Source: Metabacillus sp. KUDC1714
Lineage (GTDB): Bacteria > Bacillota > Bacilli > Bacillales > Bacillaceae
DNA length: 64,000 bases
Assembly (NCBI RefSeq): GCF_014217835.1
Contig: NZ_CP055263.1
Location: 1,178,001 to 1,242,000 of the forward strand
Direction: 5' to 3'
Made by a program: the position numbers and the translations under genes. Below are positions 49,251 to 60,194 of this stretch, in pieces; position 1 is the first letter of the stretch; each line of letters opens with the position of its first letter. The notes under the pieces were generated by a model. The model searched no databases. It was not told where the DNA came from and was given only the letters and a program-made list of their open reading frames with translations.

Positions 49251-49383
49251 AGTTGTATGATGGAAATACATAAAGTAATACAACTGCTAGATGCATGTTT
49301 AGTATTATGTTCTAAAGGATTACATACTGGTATAAGTTTATCCTTTAGTGCAATCTTTCTTATTACGAAGGAGGAATAGAATA

Positions 49384-49980
49384 ATGAATTTAATCCCTAC
49401 AGTTATTGAACAAACAAATCGTGGTGAGCGTGCTTACGACATTTACTCTCGTCTATTGAAAGACCGCATTATTATGCTTGGAAGTGGAATTGACGATAAC
49501 GTAGCAAACTCAATCGTATCTCAGCTATTATTTTTAGAAGCAGAGGATCCAGAAAAGGATATTTCCATTTATATTAACTCACCTGGTGGATCAATCACTG
49601 CTGGTATGGCGATTTATGACACGATGCAATTTATTAAACCACAAGTTTCAACAATTTGTATCGGTATGGCCGCTTCAATGGGTGCATTCTTACTTGCAGC
49701 TGGTGAAAAGGGTAAACGTTATGCACTTCCTAACAGTGAAGTAATGATTCACCAACCACTTGGCGGAGCACAAGGTCAGGCAACAGAAATTGAAATTGCT
49801 GCAAAGCGTATTCTTTTCTTGCGTGACAAATTAAACAAAATTCTTTCAGACCGTACTGGTCAGTCCTTAGATGTCATTGAGCGTGATACAGAGCGTGATA
49901 ATTTCATGACTGCTAGTCGAGCTCTAGAGTATGGTTTAATTGATAAAGTATTAGACCGTAGCCCAATTGGCGAAAAGTAA
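49384..49980 (+). CDS. clpP: ATP-dependent Clp protease proteolytic subunit
   Basis: 198 residues, the serine peptidase that forms the ClpP double ring and works with ClpC, ClpX or ClpE. Triad: Ser in GMAASMGAF (near 98), His in VMIHQPLGG (near 123), Asp in DNFMTASRA region (near 172). GAAGGAGG decides ATG 49384. The in-frame upstream part from 49348 is leader. Controlled by the CtsR boxes and followed by its own terminator. Confidence 0.97.
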   Translation: MNLIPTVIEQTNRGERAYDIYSRLLKDRIIMLGSGIDDNVANSIVSQLLFLEAEDPEKDISIYINSPGGSITAGMAIYDTMQFIKPQVSTICIGMAASMGAFLLAAGEKGKRYALPNSEVMIHQPLGGAQGQATEIEIAAKRILFLRDKLNKILSDRTGQSLDVIERDTERDNFMTASRALEYGLIDKVLDRSPIGEK

Positions 49981-49986
49981 TATATA

Positions 49987-50022
49987 GTAAAAAGCTTACC
50001 ATTGAAGGTAAGCTTTTTTCTT
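49987..50022 (+). terminator. clpP terminator
   Basis: AAAAGCTTACC and GGTAAGCTTTTTT pair directly behind the clpP stop, with a T-run. Confidence 0.9.
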
Positions 50023-50044
50023 TTCTGTTATTTAAATAGGGTAA

Positions 50045-50083
50045 AAAATAGCACACCGTCTCTATTTCCTGAGCGGTGTGCTG
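50045..50083 (-). terminator. Terminator of the yvcI-rapZ-glmR-whiA-crh operon
   Basis: GCACACCG and CGGTGTGC (50051-50081) pair and are followed on the minus strand by TATTTTTTACC, 10 bases past the crh stop. Confidence 0.9.
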
Positions 50084-50090
50084 CCTTTTG

Positions 50091-50348
50091 TTATCCTTCT
50101 TGCTGTACATAGTTAGCTAATGTATCTACTGCTTCTTCTTCGTCATTACCTTCTGCAATTAGTGTTATGATAGATCCTGAACTTATTGCTAAACTCATAA
50201 GCCCCATAATGCTTTTAGCATTTACCTTTTTTCCGTCTTTCTCTAAGAAAACATCTGATGCAAACCGGTTTGCTTCTTGAACAAATAGTGCTGCTGGACG
50301 AGCTTGTAAACCAGTTTTCAGGTGAACTTCAACTTTTTTTTCAACCAT
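50091..50348 (-). CDS. crh: Catabolite repression HPr-like protein Crh
   Basis: 85 residues with an HPr fold. The HPr phosphohistidine is replaced by Gln (GLQARPA, residue 15), so it cannot act in PTS transfer, while the regulatory Ser46 region KSIMGLMSL is kept. HPr kinase phosphorylates Ser46, and Crh then acts as CcpA co-repressor. The window carries several cre-like sites. Located last in the whiA operon, as in B. subtilis. Confidence 0.96.
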   Translation of the reverse strand: MVEKKVEVHLKTGLQARPAALFVQEANRFASDVFLEKDGKKVNAKSIMGLMSLAISSGSIITLIAEGNDEEEAVDTLANYVQQEG

Positions 50349-50379
50349 AGTTATCTCCTCTTCTCTTTTAATTAATTTA

Positions 50380-51330
50380 TTATTTTAATGATAGCGGTTG
50401 GCCTGTTCGTAGTTGTTCTGCAATTTGGTCTAATTTTCGTAAGCGATGGTTTATACCAGATTTGCTAATTGTTCCGCTTGTTACCATTTCACCCAGTTCT
50501 TTTAATGTAACATCCTGATATTCGACTCGTAGCTTTGCAATTTCTCGAAGTTTATCGGGTAATGCATCTAGCCCAATTTTATTATCGATGAATCGAATAT
50601 TTTCAACCTGTCTTAGTGCAGCACCAATCGTTTTGTTCAAATTGGCTGTTTCACAATTCACTAGACGATTAACAGAATTCCTCATATCTCGGACAATTCT
50701 TACATCCTCAAAACGAAGTAATGCTTGATGGGCACCGATTATATTAAGAAGCTCGGTAATTTTTTCTGCTTCTTTTAAATACGTAATGAAGCCCTTTTTT
50801 CGTTCTAACGTCTTGCTGTTTAAATCAAATGTATTCATTAACTCGCAAAGAGAATCATTATGCTCTTTGTAAAGAGAGAAAATTTCGAGATGATAAGAGG
50901 AAGTTTCAGGATTGTTAACAGAGCCTCCTGCAAGAAATGCTCCACGAATATAAGAGCGTTTGCAACATTTCTTTTTCACCAGTGAGCTTGATATATTCCT
51001 TACAAAGGTAAAATCTTCCTCTAAAATATTTAAATCCTCTAAGATAGCCTTTGCCTTTTCAGCTAGGCGAACAATATAGACATTGTTCTTTTTCAATCGC
51101 ATTTTTTTACGTACTAGTAATTCCACTGTGATATCATATTGCTTTTTTAATAATATATAGATACGCCTTGCAATAGCTGCATTTTCTGTTTGAATATCAA
51201 CCATAATCACTCGGTTTGAAAATGAAAGGGATCCATTCATTCTAATAAGTGCAGATAGCTCTGCTTTTAGGCAGCAAGGCTTTAGTTCTAAGTTTGTTAG
51301 TTCCTTTTTTGTTTCAGATGCAAATGACAA
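50380..51330 (-). CDS. whiA: WhiA, DNA-binding protein linked to cell division
   Basis: 316 residues. The N-terminal part is a LAGLIDADG-like domain ([20 protein letters not shown]) without nuclease residues, and the C-terminus is a helix-turn-helix ([20 protein letters not shown]). The start TTG 51330 behind GGGGGTGCAGAGG gives the standard [15 protein letters not shown]-terminus. Overall length equals the Bacillus protein. Lies 30 bases behind glmR. Confidence 0.95.
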   Translation of the reverse strand: MSFASETKKELTNLELKPCCLKAELSALIRMNGSLSFSNRVIMVDIQTENAAIARRIYILLKKQYDITVELLVRKKMRLKKNNVYIVRLAEKAKAILEDLNILEEDFTFVRNISSSLVKKKCCKRSYIRGAFLAGGSVNNPETSSYHLEIFSLYKEHNDSLCELMNTFDLNSKTLERKKGFITYLKEAEKITELLNIIGAHQALLRFEDVRIVRDMRNSVNRLVNCETANLNKTIGAALRQVENIRFIDNKIGLDALPDKLREIAKLRVEYQDVTLKELGEMVTSGTISKSGINHRLRKLDQIAEQLRTGQPLSLK

Positions 51331-51359
51331 CCTCTGCACCCCCATTCTAAGACATGCAC

Positions 51360-52328
51360 TTATGTCATTTCTTGCTGAAGGATTCCATAAAGTAGCTTTG
51401 CCACTTTATTTGTATCATGTCTAATAACACTATTTTCGTAACTTACAATTTTATCTGTGATGACCTCAAGGCCTAATGATTTTAATGCCTCGATATCAAA
51501 ATGTACTGGCTTTGCAAGCTCCTCTTCATATAACGATTTGATATGATCAGGAATTTCTTCTTCATTAACAAGAATGGTATTCATAAATGTGCATCTCATA
51601 TGATCATATAATGCTTTAACATGATCACTTGCAGAAAAATTCAATGTTTCTCCTGCTTGTGTCATCACATTACAAATGTAAACCTTTTTTGCTTTTGCTT
51701 TACAAACCTCTTCGCCTATTTTTGGAACAAGAAGGTTAGGGAGAATACTTGTGTACAGACTTCCAGGCCCAATTATAATTAAATCCGCTTCTCTAATCAC
51801 ATCAATTGTTTCAGGTAACGGCTCAATATCATCAGGACTAAGAAAGACCCGCTTTATTTTCTTTCCTGAAAAAGGAATTTTGGACTCACCAGAAACAATG
51901 GTTCCATCTTCCATTTCAGCGTTTAAAATGACACTGGTATTTGCAGCAGGTAATACTTTCCCACGCACATTTAACACAGTACTCATTTCCTTTATTGCAT
52001 GGACAAAGTCACCAGTAATATTTGTCATAGCAGCTAGGATAAGATTTCCTAATGAATGTCCAATTAAATTATTGCCTTTATTGAAACGATGCTGAAAAAG
52101 CTCCTCGACAAGAGGCTCAACATCTGACAAAGCTGCTAATACATTGCGAATATCACCAGGAGGAGGAATGTTTAATTCATTTCGGAGCCTGCCTGAGCTC
52201 CCGCCATCATCTGCGACTGTGACAATTGCTGTAATGTCTAAGGGGAACTGCTTTAATCCTCGTAAAAGGACTGATAAACCAGTACCCCCGCCAATGATGA
52301 CAACCTTTGGCAAATGTTCATTCACCAT
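51360..52328 (-). CDS. glmR: GlmR (YvcK), UDP-GlcNAc binding regulator
   Basis: 322 residues of the CofD-like family. The glycine-rich start [17 protein letters not shown] and [14 protein letters not shown] form the nucleotide site. In Bacillus it binds UDP-GlcNAc and stimulates GlmS, supporting growth on gluconeogenic carbon. Starts 3 bases behind the rapZ stop, so coupled translation is likely. Confidence 0.95.
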   Translation of the reverse strand: MVNEHLPKVVIIGGGTGLSVLLRGLKQFPLDITAIVTVADDGGSSGRLRNELNIPPPGDIRNVLAALSDVEPLVEELFQHRFNKGNNLIGHSLGNLILAAMTNITGDFVHAIKEMSTVLNVRGKVLPAANTSVILNAEMEDGTIVSGESKIPFSGKKIKRVFLSPDDIEPLPETIDVIREADLIIIGPGSLYTSILPNLLVPKIGEEVCKAKAKKVYICNVMTQAGETLNFSASDHVKALYDHMRCTFMNTILVNEEEIPDHIKSLYEEELAKPVHFDIEALKSLGLEVITDKIVSYENSVIRHDTNKVAKLLYGILQQEMT

Positions 52329-52331
52329 TAA

Positions 52332-53237
52332 TTAATGTTGCTTTCTTTTCTCAATATCCCGGTGAGAAACTTGAGTATGATAGTCATTTTTATAATGGTT
52401 TGCAATGTATTCTGCAAGTGTTACCGAGCGATGCTGTCCTCCCGTACAACCAATCGCAATGACGATTTGACTTTTACCTTCCCGTTTATAATAAGGAAGC
52501 ATAAAAGTAAGCAAATCGATGAGTTTTTCTAAAAACTTTTGTGTTTCACTCCATTTTAACACATAAGAGGACACTTCTTCTTGTAATCCAGTTTTTGGTC
52601 TCATATGGTCAATATAGTGCGGGTTTGGCAAAAATCTTACGTCAAACATTAGATCAGCATCTATTGGTACACCATATTTAAATCCAAATGAAGTCACATT
52701 TACAGTAAATGTATGCTCAACACTTGAAGAAAATTGCTTCAGGATTTTTTCTCTTAAATCTCTTGGCTTCAAGTCTGAAGTATCATAGATAAGCTGTGCT
52801 CTTCCTTTAAGCTCCTCGAGAAGTTCACGTTCAAGTCCAATCCCCTCTAATGGAAGCCCTTTTGAAGCTAGCGGATGTGACCTCCGCGTTTCTTTGTATC
52901 TTGTTACTAGTGTAGCGTCTTTCGCATCAAGATATAATATTTGCGGTGTAAGCCAAGTACTTTCTGACAAATCATCAAGTGCTTGGAAAAGATGGTCGAA
53001 GAACTCCCTTCCTCGTAAATCCATAACTAATGCAACCTTATTCATCTTAGCGCCAGATTCTTTCATTAGCTCTAAAAATTTCGGCAGCAATGTAGGCGGT
53101 AAATTATCAACGCAAAAATACCCTAGATCTTCGAAACTTTGAATCGCCACAGTTTTACCCGCACCTGACATCCCTGTGATAATCACCATCTGTACTTCTT
53201 GAGTTGAAATTTGTTGTTCACTATTTTCAATCGTCAT
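52332..53237 (-). CDS. rapZ: RapZ (YvcJ), P-loop nucleotide-binding protein
   Basis: 301 residues. Walker A GMSGAGKT at 22-29, Walker B-like [11 protein letters not shown], and the C-terminal domain with [10 protein letters not shown], typical of RapZ. In E. coli RapZ directs decay of GlmZ RNA and senses GlcN6P. The Bacillus role is less clear and linked to competence. Conserved order with glmR and whiA. Confidence 0.95.
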   Translation of the reverse strand: MTIENSEQQISTQEVQMVIITGMSGAGKTVAIQSFEDLGYFCVDNLPPTLLPKFLELMKESGAKMNKVALVMDLRGREFFDHLFQALDDLSESTWLTPQILYLDAKDATLVTRYKETRRSHPLASKGLPLEGIGLERELLEELKGRAQLIYDTSDLKPRDLREKILKQFSSSVEHTFTVNVTSFGFKYGVPIDADLMFDVRFLPNPHYIDHMRPKTGLQEEVSSYVLKWSETQKFLEKLIDLLTFMLPYYKREGKSQIVIAIGCTGGQHRSVTLAEYIANHYKNDYHTQVSHRDIEKRKQH

Positions 53238-53354
53238 AGCCTTTTCCTCCTCTCTACTGATACCTAGCTCTATTTATTAAAATATATGGATTGTCAAAGT
53301 TCCCACATATTATTAATGTATTGAATTAAATTGTCTCATAGGAGATAGTTTAAT

Positions 53355-53813
53355 TTATTGTGGATCTAAACGATAGGAGATTAATTCATAGTCAGGTGTG
53401 TAGGTAAAAGTTCCATATAGCATACCCGTCCCCTTAATGACATAATCCAATATGTGATGATCCCCTGGAGCCATTGGCAATTGTTGAATCGCTTCCTTCT
53501 CGTGCCACTTAATTGTTCCCTCTTCCGATTCAAGGACATTTGTACCCTGATAATCTGATGCTAAGAACGTAAACATCATCCATTCAGATACAATTTCTTT
53601 GCCGTCTTGAATTAAAAAGGTAAAAACTCCCTTTAACTGAGGGTTTTTAATGTATATGCCAGTTTCCTCGCGATATTCACGGGTTACGGTATCCTTAACA
53701 GATTCACCTAGCTCCATTTTTCCACCAGGAGCTACCCACCAGCCTCTTTTTGGTTTTTGTAGGAGAAGTACTTTGTTTCCTTCTACTAAGACGCAATTTG
53801 TAACTCGTTGCAC
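53355..53813 (-). CDS. yvcI: Nudix hydrolase, YvcI family
   Basis: 152 residues with an intact Nudix box (GGKMELGESVKDTVTREYRE, then ETG). GAGGTGAAG before GTG 53813 decides the start and gives the family N-terminus QRVTNCVLVEGNKVLLLQKP. An upstream GTG at 53834 is in frame. Probably hydrolyses a nucleoside diphosphate derivative. First gene of the rapZ-glmR-whiA-crh operon. Confidence 0.9.
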   Translation of the reverse strand: MQRVTNCVLVEGNKVLLLQKPKRGWWVAPGGKMELGESVKDTVTREYREETGIYIKNPQLKGVFTFLIQDGKEIVSEWMMFTFLASDYQGTNVLESEEGTIKWHEKEAIQQLPMAPGDHHILDYVIKGTGMLYGTFTYTPDYELISYRLDPQ

Positions 53814-54025
53814 CTTCTTCACCTCTATTTTCACATGACTTTAGAAAAGCATAAGCGAATACTCAGCTTCTTAGGGGCATTTGCATATAAGGAAGGGATT
53901 CTTTACCTTCTATTAATATGTGACCGGTCCCTAGAAAAAAAGGTTTTATTTTTCCTCTTCAGGAGTTAGACACCTATACTAAGTACAAAAGTCTAATCTT
54001 GTTTGTTACGTTCTTCACTTTCATT

Positions 54026-54054
54026 TATTATACTATTTTAATTTGGTCTTAACA
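54026..54054 (-). promoter_or_regulatory. Probable promoter of the yvcI operon
   Basis: Minus strand -35 TTGTTA (54054-54049), 17-bp spacer, -10 TATAAT (54031-54026). It would give a leader of about 210 bases before yvcI. Confidence 0.5.
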
Positions 54055-54249
54055 ACGAAGTCGATTGGTTGTAAATGTTGGTCTTTCTATATGTATATAC
54101 GAATGAAAATCAAAACAGTTTCACTTTTTAAGGTAAAACTAACGATGTCACACAAAATTCATATTAATAGTGAATTGAACTTCATTCTAAAGAGGTAGGT
54201 AAAAATCACTGTATTACTTCTGTACTTGAAAAAATAAAACAGTTGTGAG

Positions 54250-54290
54250 GACAAAAAAAGGGAGCATGGGAAAGGGCGCCCATGCTCTAA
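54250..54290 (-). terminator. Terminator on the trxB side
   Basis: GAGCATGGG and CCCATGCTC (9 bp) with a GCGCCCTTT loop, followed on the minus strand by CCTTTTTTTGTCC. trxB transcripts would cross two GCGCC repeats before stopping here. Confidence 0.85.
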
Positions 54291-54397
54291 AATAAGTCTA
54301 TTTATAAAAGGGGGTCAATTACTAACTCAATAATAACCTATAATTGTTTCACCCATGTTACAGGAGAGTTAAAACAGAATTACGAATTTGTTAATTA

Positions 54398-54550
54398 GAA
54401 AAGCGAAAGCGCCTTGTTCAGCGACGTATGAACTGGAGCACTCCGTATGAGATAAAGGAAACACGAAGAGCGTCAGCGATTCGATGTTGACTTATCGCAA
54501 GGAGGAGTGTGAAGTTCACTAGTCGCTAGGCGCTGTAGCTAGACACCCAA
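54398..54550 (+). repeat. Copy E of the GCGCC hairpin repeat (type I core)
   Basis: Starts GAAAAGCGAAAGCGCCTTG, has the same ATGAGATAAAGGAAACACGA and GAGTGTGAAGTTCACTAGTC core as copy B, and ends GCTAGGCGCTGTAGCTAGAC. Confidence 0.85.
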
Positions 54551-54587
54551 ACTAAGTATAAATATTAATACTTTCTTTACTTTTTAC

Positions 54588-54706
54588 AAAAGCGCAAGCG
54601 CCTCGTTCAGCCTCAGGCAAATAAGACGATTTAGAATAGAAGGCGTTCTTTGCCTTCAATTCTAAATTGGCTTATGACCTCGAGGGGCTAGGCGCTGGAG
54701 CTGGAT
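54588..54706 (+). repeat. Copy F of the GCGCC hairpin repeat (type II core)
   Basis: Starts AAAAGCGCAAGCGCCTCG, core TAAGACGATTTAGAA pairing with TTCTAAATTGGCTTATG, end GGGCTAGGCGCTGGAGCTGG. Only 37 bases from copy E in the same orientation. Confidence 0.85.
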
Positions 54707-54787
54707 GTCGTGCGCTTATCACAGATCTAGAATTTTATAATTTCCAAAGCGACAAAACAAAAGCGCAAAAGTAAAACTAATTTTACC

Positions 54788-55744
<957 letters not shown>

Positions 55745-55855
55745 TCACTCCTAACAAGAAAGTTTACTTTGATCTGTACGATATCTTCTTCATTTTGCCC
55801 TATAAACATCGTATAAAATAATGACGATTCATGCCATTTTTTTGCTCAAACTAAG

Positions 55856-55976
55856 AAAAGCGCAAGCGCCTTGAACAGACCCGACAGGCATAAGACGCTC
55901 AGGAATAGAAGACGTTCTTTGTCTTCAATTCCTGAGTGGCTTATGACCCCGAGGGTCTAGGCGCTGGAGCTAGACT
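55856..55976 (+). repeat. Copy G of the GCGCC hairpin repeat (type II core)
   Basis: Starts GAAAAGCGCAAGCGCCTTG, core CATAAGACGCTCAGGAAT pairing with ATTCCTGAGTGGCTTATG, end TCTAGGCGCTGGAGCTAGAC. Located between trxB and yvcD. Confidence 0.85.
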
Positions 55977-56009
55977 CCAAAACTAAGTATAAAGACTTGT
56001 CGTTAAATG

Positions 56010-57464
56010 CTAAATGTCAGTCATGTTCTTAATAAGCTTTACATACTTCCCAACCGAAGAAACCGATACACCATACATATTTGCTACTGTAGCTTGGCTT
56101 ACTTGCTCATTACTTTGATTTTTCCATACGTAATCTAACGCTGCTGCCCAACCAAGTTGGTTTTTTAGCGAATAGTCACGTTTATATGCTTTTATAAGAA
56201 TTTTAAACGAAAATAAAAATAGCTCATCATGCTCAGAGTGTACAAATAAAGAGTTTGCAATCTGATAAAAAGAGGTAATTTTATCATAAGCATTAAAATC
56301 CTTCGATAAGGATAACTTGATAAATTCTTTTTCTAATTGTGACTGTGGAACATTTGATGCTTTGTAATCATTAATTTGCTCATAATTATTCGTTTGAGCT
56401 GCAAGAAAAATAGCATACAAGCGCTCTTCTAACGTCATACTCGTTGCTCGCCCGGAAGCTCTGTCAACCTTATGATTCCATGGCTCAGAACCAGCCTTAC
56501 TTTTATTTTCTTTTAACACACGCTCCCACATCTGTTCAGCAAAAGAAATATGTCCTGTAAAATAAGCTGAATAGGATAGCCAATAATAAAAGGTGTCATC
56601 ACCTTCAAATCCTGACTTATGAAGAGAACGAAGCCATTTATATGCAAGTGGATAATACCCTACTAACGCGAAGGTTGCCCCTAATTTATAACGATGCTCG
56701 TAAAGAAGCGGATGAACAGTCGATAGTATTTTTGTAAGCTCTTCAACCTTTTCATCTTGGCGTTCATAAAAATAAAAAACTAATAAATTGCAGTACGCAT
56801 GTAGATTACCAGGATTACGTTGAAGTACGGTTTGCAAATATTCTTTCGCTTTATCAACTTCTCCAACATAGAAATAAGCTAGCGATAAATTATTATGGGC
56901 AGACCAAAATTCAGGGTACTCCACGACAATCTCTTCAAGTAGTAAAATAGCCTCTTCAAACTGACTATTTTCTAATAGAGATTTTGCGGCATCCTGTTTT
57001 AATATCAAATCATCTGGATCCTTTAAAAACGGTTCCTCCCCATCATCTTCCATTGTAAGGAGATCAATGAGGTCTTCGTTTTCCTCTATAAATTCACCAT
57101 AAGGTTCTTTGTTTGCATATTCAGTTGCACACTTATATGCTTCCTGAAATAATCCAAGATGTGCGAAATTATTTGCCATAAAATAGTGGCACTCTGTCAT
57201 TTCTTTGTCAACTTCATCAAGTATATATGAAAGCAATTCATTTGATTGGCTATACTTCCCCATATCTGTATAAATCGTTGCTAATTGGGATAGCATTGTT
57301 AAATCTTTAGGATTTAACTCAACTGCCTTTTGCAAATATTTGCTTGCCTTTGGAAAGTTCTGCTCTCGATAAGCCTTCAGGCCTTTATTATAATAATATT
57401 GTCCATCTTGGAGAAACGGGACAACCTGTGCTTTTTGTTGTTGTTTGCTCAATTGTTTTCCCAC
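56010..57464 (-). CDS. yvcD: TPR-repeat protein, YvcD family
   Basis: 484 residues built mainly of tetratricopeptide repeats: YYNKGLKAYREQNFPKASKY near 22, then NNLSLAYFYVGEVDKAKEYL near 190 and others. The C-terminus carries a helix-turn-helix (QATVANMYGVSVSSVGKYVK). TGGAGGATTTCA before GTG 57464 decides the start. Located beside trxB as in B. subtilis. Probably a scaffold or regulator. No enzymatic motif. Confidence 0.88.
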   Translation of the reverse strand: MGKQLSKQQQKAQVVPFLQDGQYYYNKGLKAYREQNFPKASKYLQKAVELNPKDLTMLSQLATIYTDMGKYSQSNELLSYILDEVDKEMTECHYFMANNFAHLGLFQEAYKCATEYANKEPYGEFIEENEDLIDLLTMEDDGEEPFLKDPDDLILKQDAAKSLLENSQFEEAILLLEEIVVEYPEFWSAHNNLSLAYFYVGEVDKAKEYLQTVLQRNPGNLHAYCNLLVFYFYERQDEKVEELTKILSTVHPLLYEHRYKLGATFALVGYYPLAYKWLRSLHKSGFEGDDTFYYWLSYSAYFTGHISFAEQMWERVLKENKSKAGSEPWNHKVDRASGRATSMTLEERLYAIFLAAQTNNYEQINDYKASNVPQSQLEKEFIKLSLSKDFNAYDKITSFYQIANSLFVHSEHDELFLFSFKILIKAYKRDYSLKNQLGWAAALDYVWKNQSNEQVSQATVANMYGVSVSSVGKYVKLIKNMTDI

Positions 57465-57624
57465 TGAAATCCTCCATTTCATTCATTTCACCGTAGGTTA
57501 GTATACCATAAGATAAGTGTCGAATAATAGAGGGGATACAAAACATTCCAAAACACAGCTTTACACGGATTTTCATCGTTTACTATAGATCACTCTCCTT
57601 AATTTTGAGTGAATTCGTAAAAAA

Positions 57625-57665
57625 TCTCAAAAGGGATTCGGAACTAGACATTCCGAACCCCATTT
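57625..57665 (-). terminator. Terminator of the sugar-acid operon
   Basis: GGGTTCGGAA and TTCCGAATCCC (57633-57660) pair and are followed on the minus strand by TTTTGAGATTTTTTAC, 50 bases past the permease stop. Confidence 0.85.
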
Positions 57666-57712
57666 GTCGAGAGTTTGACTCCCTCTACAATGTGTAGAAA
57701 AGGAGATTTGTT

Positions 57713-59038
57713 TTAAACGAACATATCGAACAATAAAACCGTCCCAAAAGCAATAAATGAAAGCAATGTCTCCAATACCGTCCACGTTTTAAATGTTTCT
57801 TTTACTGATAAGCCCAGATATTCTTTTACCATCCAGAAACCAGCATCATTTACGTGTGAGAACATTAGCGATCCTGCACCTGTTGCGATAACGAGTAATT
57901 CTAGGTTCACACCTGACATGTGTTCAATAACTGGTGCAACAATTCCAGCTGCTGTTGTTAATGCTACTGTAGCTGAACCTGTAGCAATACGTATTAATCC
58001 TGCTACAATAAACGCCAACACAATTGGTGAGAGAGAAAAATGCTCGGACATTTGGGCAATGGATGTTCCTACGCCACTTTCAATAAGGATTTGTTTAAAT
58101 CCACCGCCTGCACCAATGATTAAAATAATTGAACCAACTGGCAGCAAGCACTCTTCTGATAACTTCTGAATGAATGTTTTATCCATACCTTGACGAATGC
58201 CAAGGAAGTAAAATGCTGCGAAACAAGAAATTAAAAGTGCGATGACAGGACTTCCAATAAACAGAAAGAATTTTAGCACACCACTAGGCAGTGACAGATA
58301 CGGTGCAACGACTGATAACACCATTAATAGAACTGGTAATAAGATAATGAAAAATGAAATGCCTGTGCTTGGCAATTTTTCTGACGTATTACTTACTCGA
58401 ATTAACTGTGGCTCACCTTCAGGAATCACGCGATTTTTAACCCACTTTGCAAACAATGGCCCTGCAATGATGGCTGCTGGCAGAGCAATGATGAGTGAGT
58501 AGACCAAGACTTTTCCTATATTAGCATTATAGATACCTATTGCCGTCATTGCACCCGGATGTGGAGGTACAAGACCGTGAACAATAGATAACCCAGCAAG
58601 AACAGGTATGGCAATTAATAAAATGTTTTGTTTTGTCGTTCTATAAATTGAAATAACTAGTGGTAATAACATGACGATCCCTACGTCAAAAAATACTGGG
58701 ATCCCAATGATAAAACCTGAGAGCAACATCGCCCAAGGCAATTTTTTTACACCAAAGATCCGAATAAAGAAATCTGCCACTTGCATTCCTGCACCTGAAT
58801 CTGACATCAACTTTCCTAAAATCGTCCCTAACGCCAAGATTCCTACTAAATGACCTAGGACGCTCCCAACACCGGTTTCATATGCACTAACGATTTTATC
58901 CATCGATAAACCAGACATAATCGCTAAGAACAAACTAGCAACGGTTAAACTAATGAACGCATGCCATTTCCACCAAGCTACTCCTAAAATGACAATCACA
59001 ATCGAAAGCAATGTAATTGATAATAAATATAATTCCAT
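57713..59038 (-). CDS. GntP-family gluconate/sugar-acid:H+ symporter
   Basis: 441 residues with about 12 helices. GntP signatures: LGTILGKLMSDSGAGMQVAD, VFFDVGIVMLLPLV, GLVPPHPGAM and FSHVNDAGFWMVKEYLGLS. Imports gluconate-like acids. It is last in a kinase-aldolase-lyase run, so its substrate is probably the acid those enzymes degrade, rather than gluconate. A cre site lies 24 bases upstream of its start. Confidence 0.92.
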   Translation of the reverse strand: MELYLLSITLLSIVIVILGVAWWKWHAFISLTVASLFLAIMSGLSMDKIVSAYETGVGSVLGHLVGILALGTILGKLMSDSGAGMQVADFFIRIFGVKKLPWAMLLSGFIIGIPVFFDVGIVMLLPLVISIYRTTKQNILLIAIPVLAGLSIVHGLVPPHPGAMTAIGIYNANIGKVLVYSLIIALPAAIIAGPLFAKWVKNRVIPEGEPQLIRVSNTSEKLPSTGISFFIILLPVLLMVLSVVAPYLSLPSGVLKFFLFIGSPVIALLISCFAAFYFLGIRQGMDKTFIQKLSEECLLPVGSIILIIGAGGGFKQILIESGVGTSIAQMSEHFSLSPIVLAFIVAGLIRIATGSATVALTTAAGIVAPVIEHMSGVNLELLVIATGAGSLMFSHVNDAGFWMVKEYLGLSVKETFKTWTVLETLLSFIAFGTVLLFDMFV

Positions 59039-59061
59039 CGTTCTTCCCCCTTCTCCCAGTA

Positions 59062-59076
59062 CGTAAACGTTTACAA
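59062..59076 (-). promoter_or_regulatory. cre site upstream of the GntP permease gene
   Basis: TTGTAAACGTTTACG on the minus strand has a perfect GTAAACGTTTAC palindrome and fits the CcpA consensus except for the final base. It lies in the gap between the kinase and permease genes, so it may repress an internal promoter or block readthrough. Confidence 0.75.
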
Positions 59077-59177
59077 ATCCTTAGCGAGAAAAGGAGCTTT
59101 TCTCAATTCTCGTAATTTCTCTATCTATAATTCACTACACAAATAAGCATTTTTGTAAGGTACTACCTTGATCTTTA

Positions 59178-60194
59178 CTACCTTTCTATATCGCCTACTG
59201 AGTCTGTCATCACCCGTAGAATATCACTCTCCGATGACATCGGGGTATCGCCTACTATTGTATGTGCAAGCATTCCTGCTGCTGCGGCAAATTCAACCGT
59301 TTTCTTAAGCGAAAACCCTTCCATTTCTCCATGTAAAATTCCACTTGTATAGGCATCTCCTGCACCTATTCTGTCATAGACAGAAAACGTGAGTGTTTTT
59401 GAAAATGTGAATGTTTGATTTTTGAAAATGAAACCGCGTAAAGAATGGGTATTGTCACCATTGATTGAACGATGCGTTCCAGCAATGACAGAAATATTGT
59501 ATGTTTTCGCTACAGTTGGAATCAATTCCATGAGCTGCTTTCCGCGGTCTTCCTTCTCTGTTTTCATACCAAGGACAAACATTGCATCTTTTTCATTCAT
59601 CATGACAATATCCGCCAAATGAAGCATTTCTTCATAATGTGGTTTTGCTTTTTCATATCCGTCTTCGCCCCAGAGGGATGGACGGTAGTTACAGTCAAAA
59701 ACAACAGTACCTCCATTTTCTTTAACTGCTTTAGCGAATGTTTTCATGTGATGACGGACAGTATCATTCATCGCAAGCGTGATTCCACAAAAGTGAACAA
59801 CATCCATTTTCTTTGCCATTCTATTGAAATCATACGTTCCCTCAGATGCTGTATTGAAACTGCTCTCAAGTCGATTGGAATAGGTTACCCGACTAGGTCG
59901 TACACCGAATCCATTTTCTAAAAAGTACATTCCAACGTAATTTCCGTCACGCATAATGAACGATTGTGTAACACCTAATTTTTGTAGATATGATACTGCT
60001 GCATCACCAACTGCATTCGCTGGCAATGTAGACACGAGATACCCAGTATGCCCAAAGCGTGCTAAAGCTGCGGTTACATTTACTCCCGTACCGGAGAAAG
60101 AATAGTTTAATGTGCTTGCTTGTGACAGGAGTTCATATCCTGGCACCTGCAAGCGCATCATTACTTCTCCAAATGCTGCAACATGTTTAGGCAT
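59178..60194 (-). CDS. kdgK: 2-keto-3-deoxygluconate-type sugar kinase (PfkB family)
   Basis: 338 residues of the ribokinase fold: N-terminal FGEVMMRLQVPG and GTGVNVTAALARFG, C-terminal ATP/anion-hole motif DRIGAGDAYTSGILHG with the catalytic Asp. In-frame starts at 60203 (TTG) and 60194 (ATG) both overlap the dgaF end, and neither has a strong site. I chose the ATG. Phosphorylates KDG or the related substrate feeding DgaF. KDG kinase is the closest call, but the true sugar may be glucosaminate. Confidence 0.82.
   Translation of the reverse strand: MPKHVAAFGEVMMRLQVPGYELLSQASTLNYSFSGTGVNVTAALARFGHTGYLVSTLPANAVGDAAVSYLQKLGVTQSFIMRDGNYVGMYFLENGFGVRPSRVTYSNRLESSFNTASEGTYDFNRMAKKMDVVHFCGITLAMNDTVRHHMKTFAKAVKENGGTVVFDCNYRPSLWGEDGYEKAKPHYEEMLHLADIVMMNEKDAMFVLGMKTEKEDRGKQLMELIPTVAKTYNISVIAGTHRSINGDNTHSLRGFIFKNQTFTFSKTLTFSVYDRIGAGDAYTSGILHGEMEGFSLKKTVEFAAAAGMLAHTIVGDTPMSSESDILRVMTDSVGDIER

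Larger units (their letters stand above)
53814..54396. other. Intergenic region upstream of yvcI
   Basis: About 580 bases without a gene. It holds the likely yvcI promoter (54026-54054), a degenerate right end of the GCGCC repeat family (GGAGTTAGACACC and ACTAAGTA, near 53962-53990), and the trxB-side terminator at 54262. Otherwise AT-rich and featureless. Confidence 0.5.
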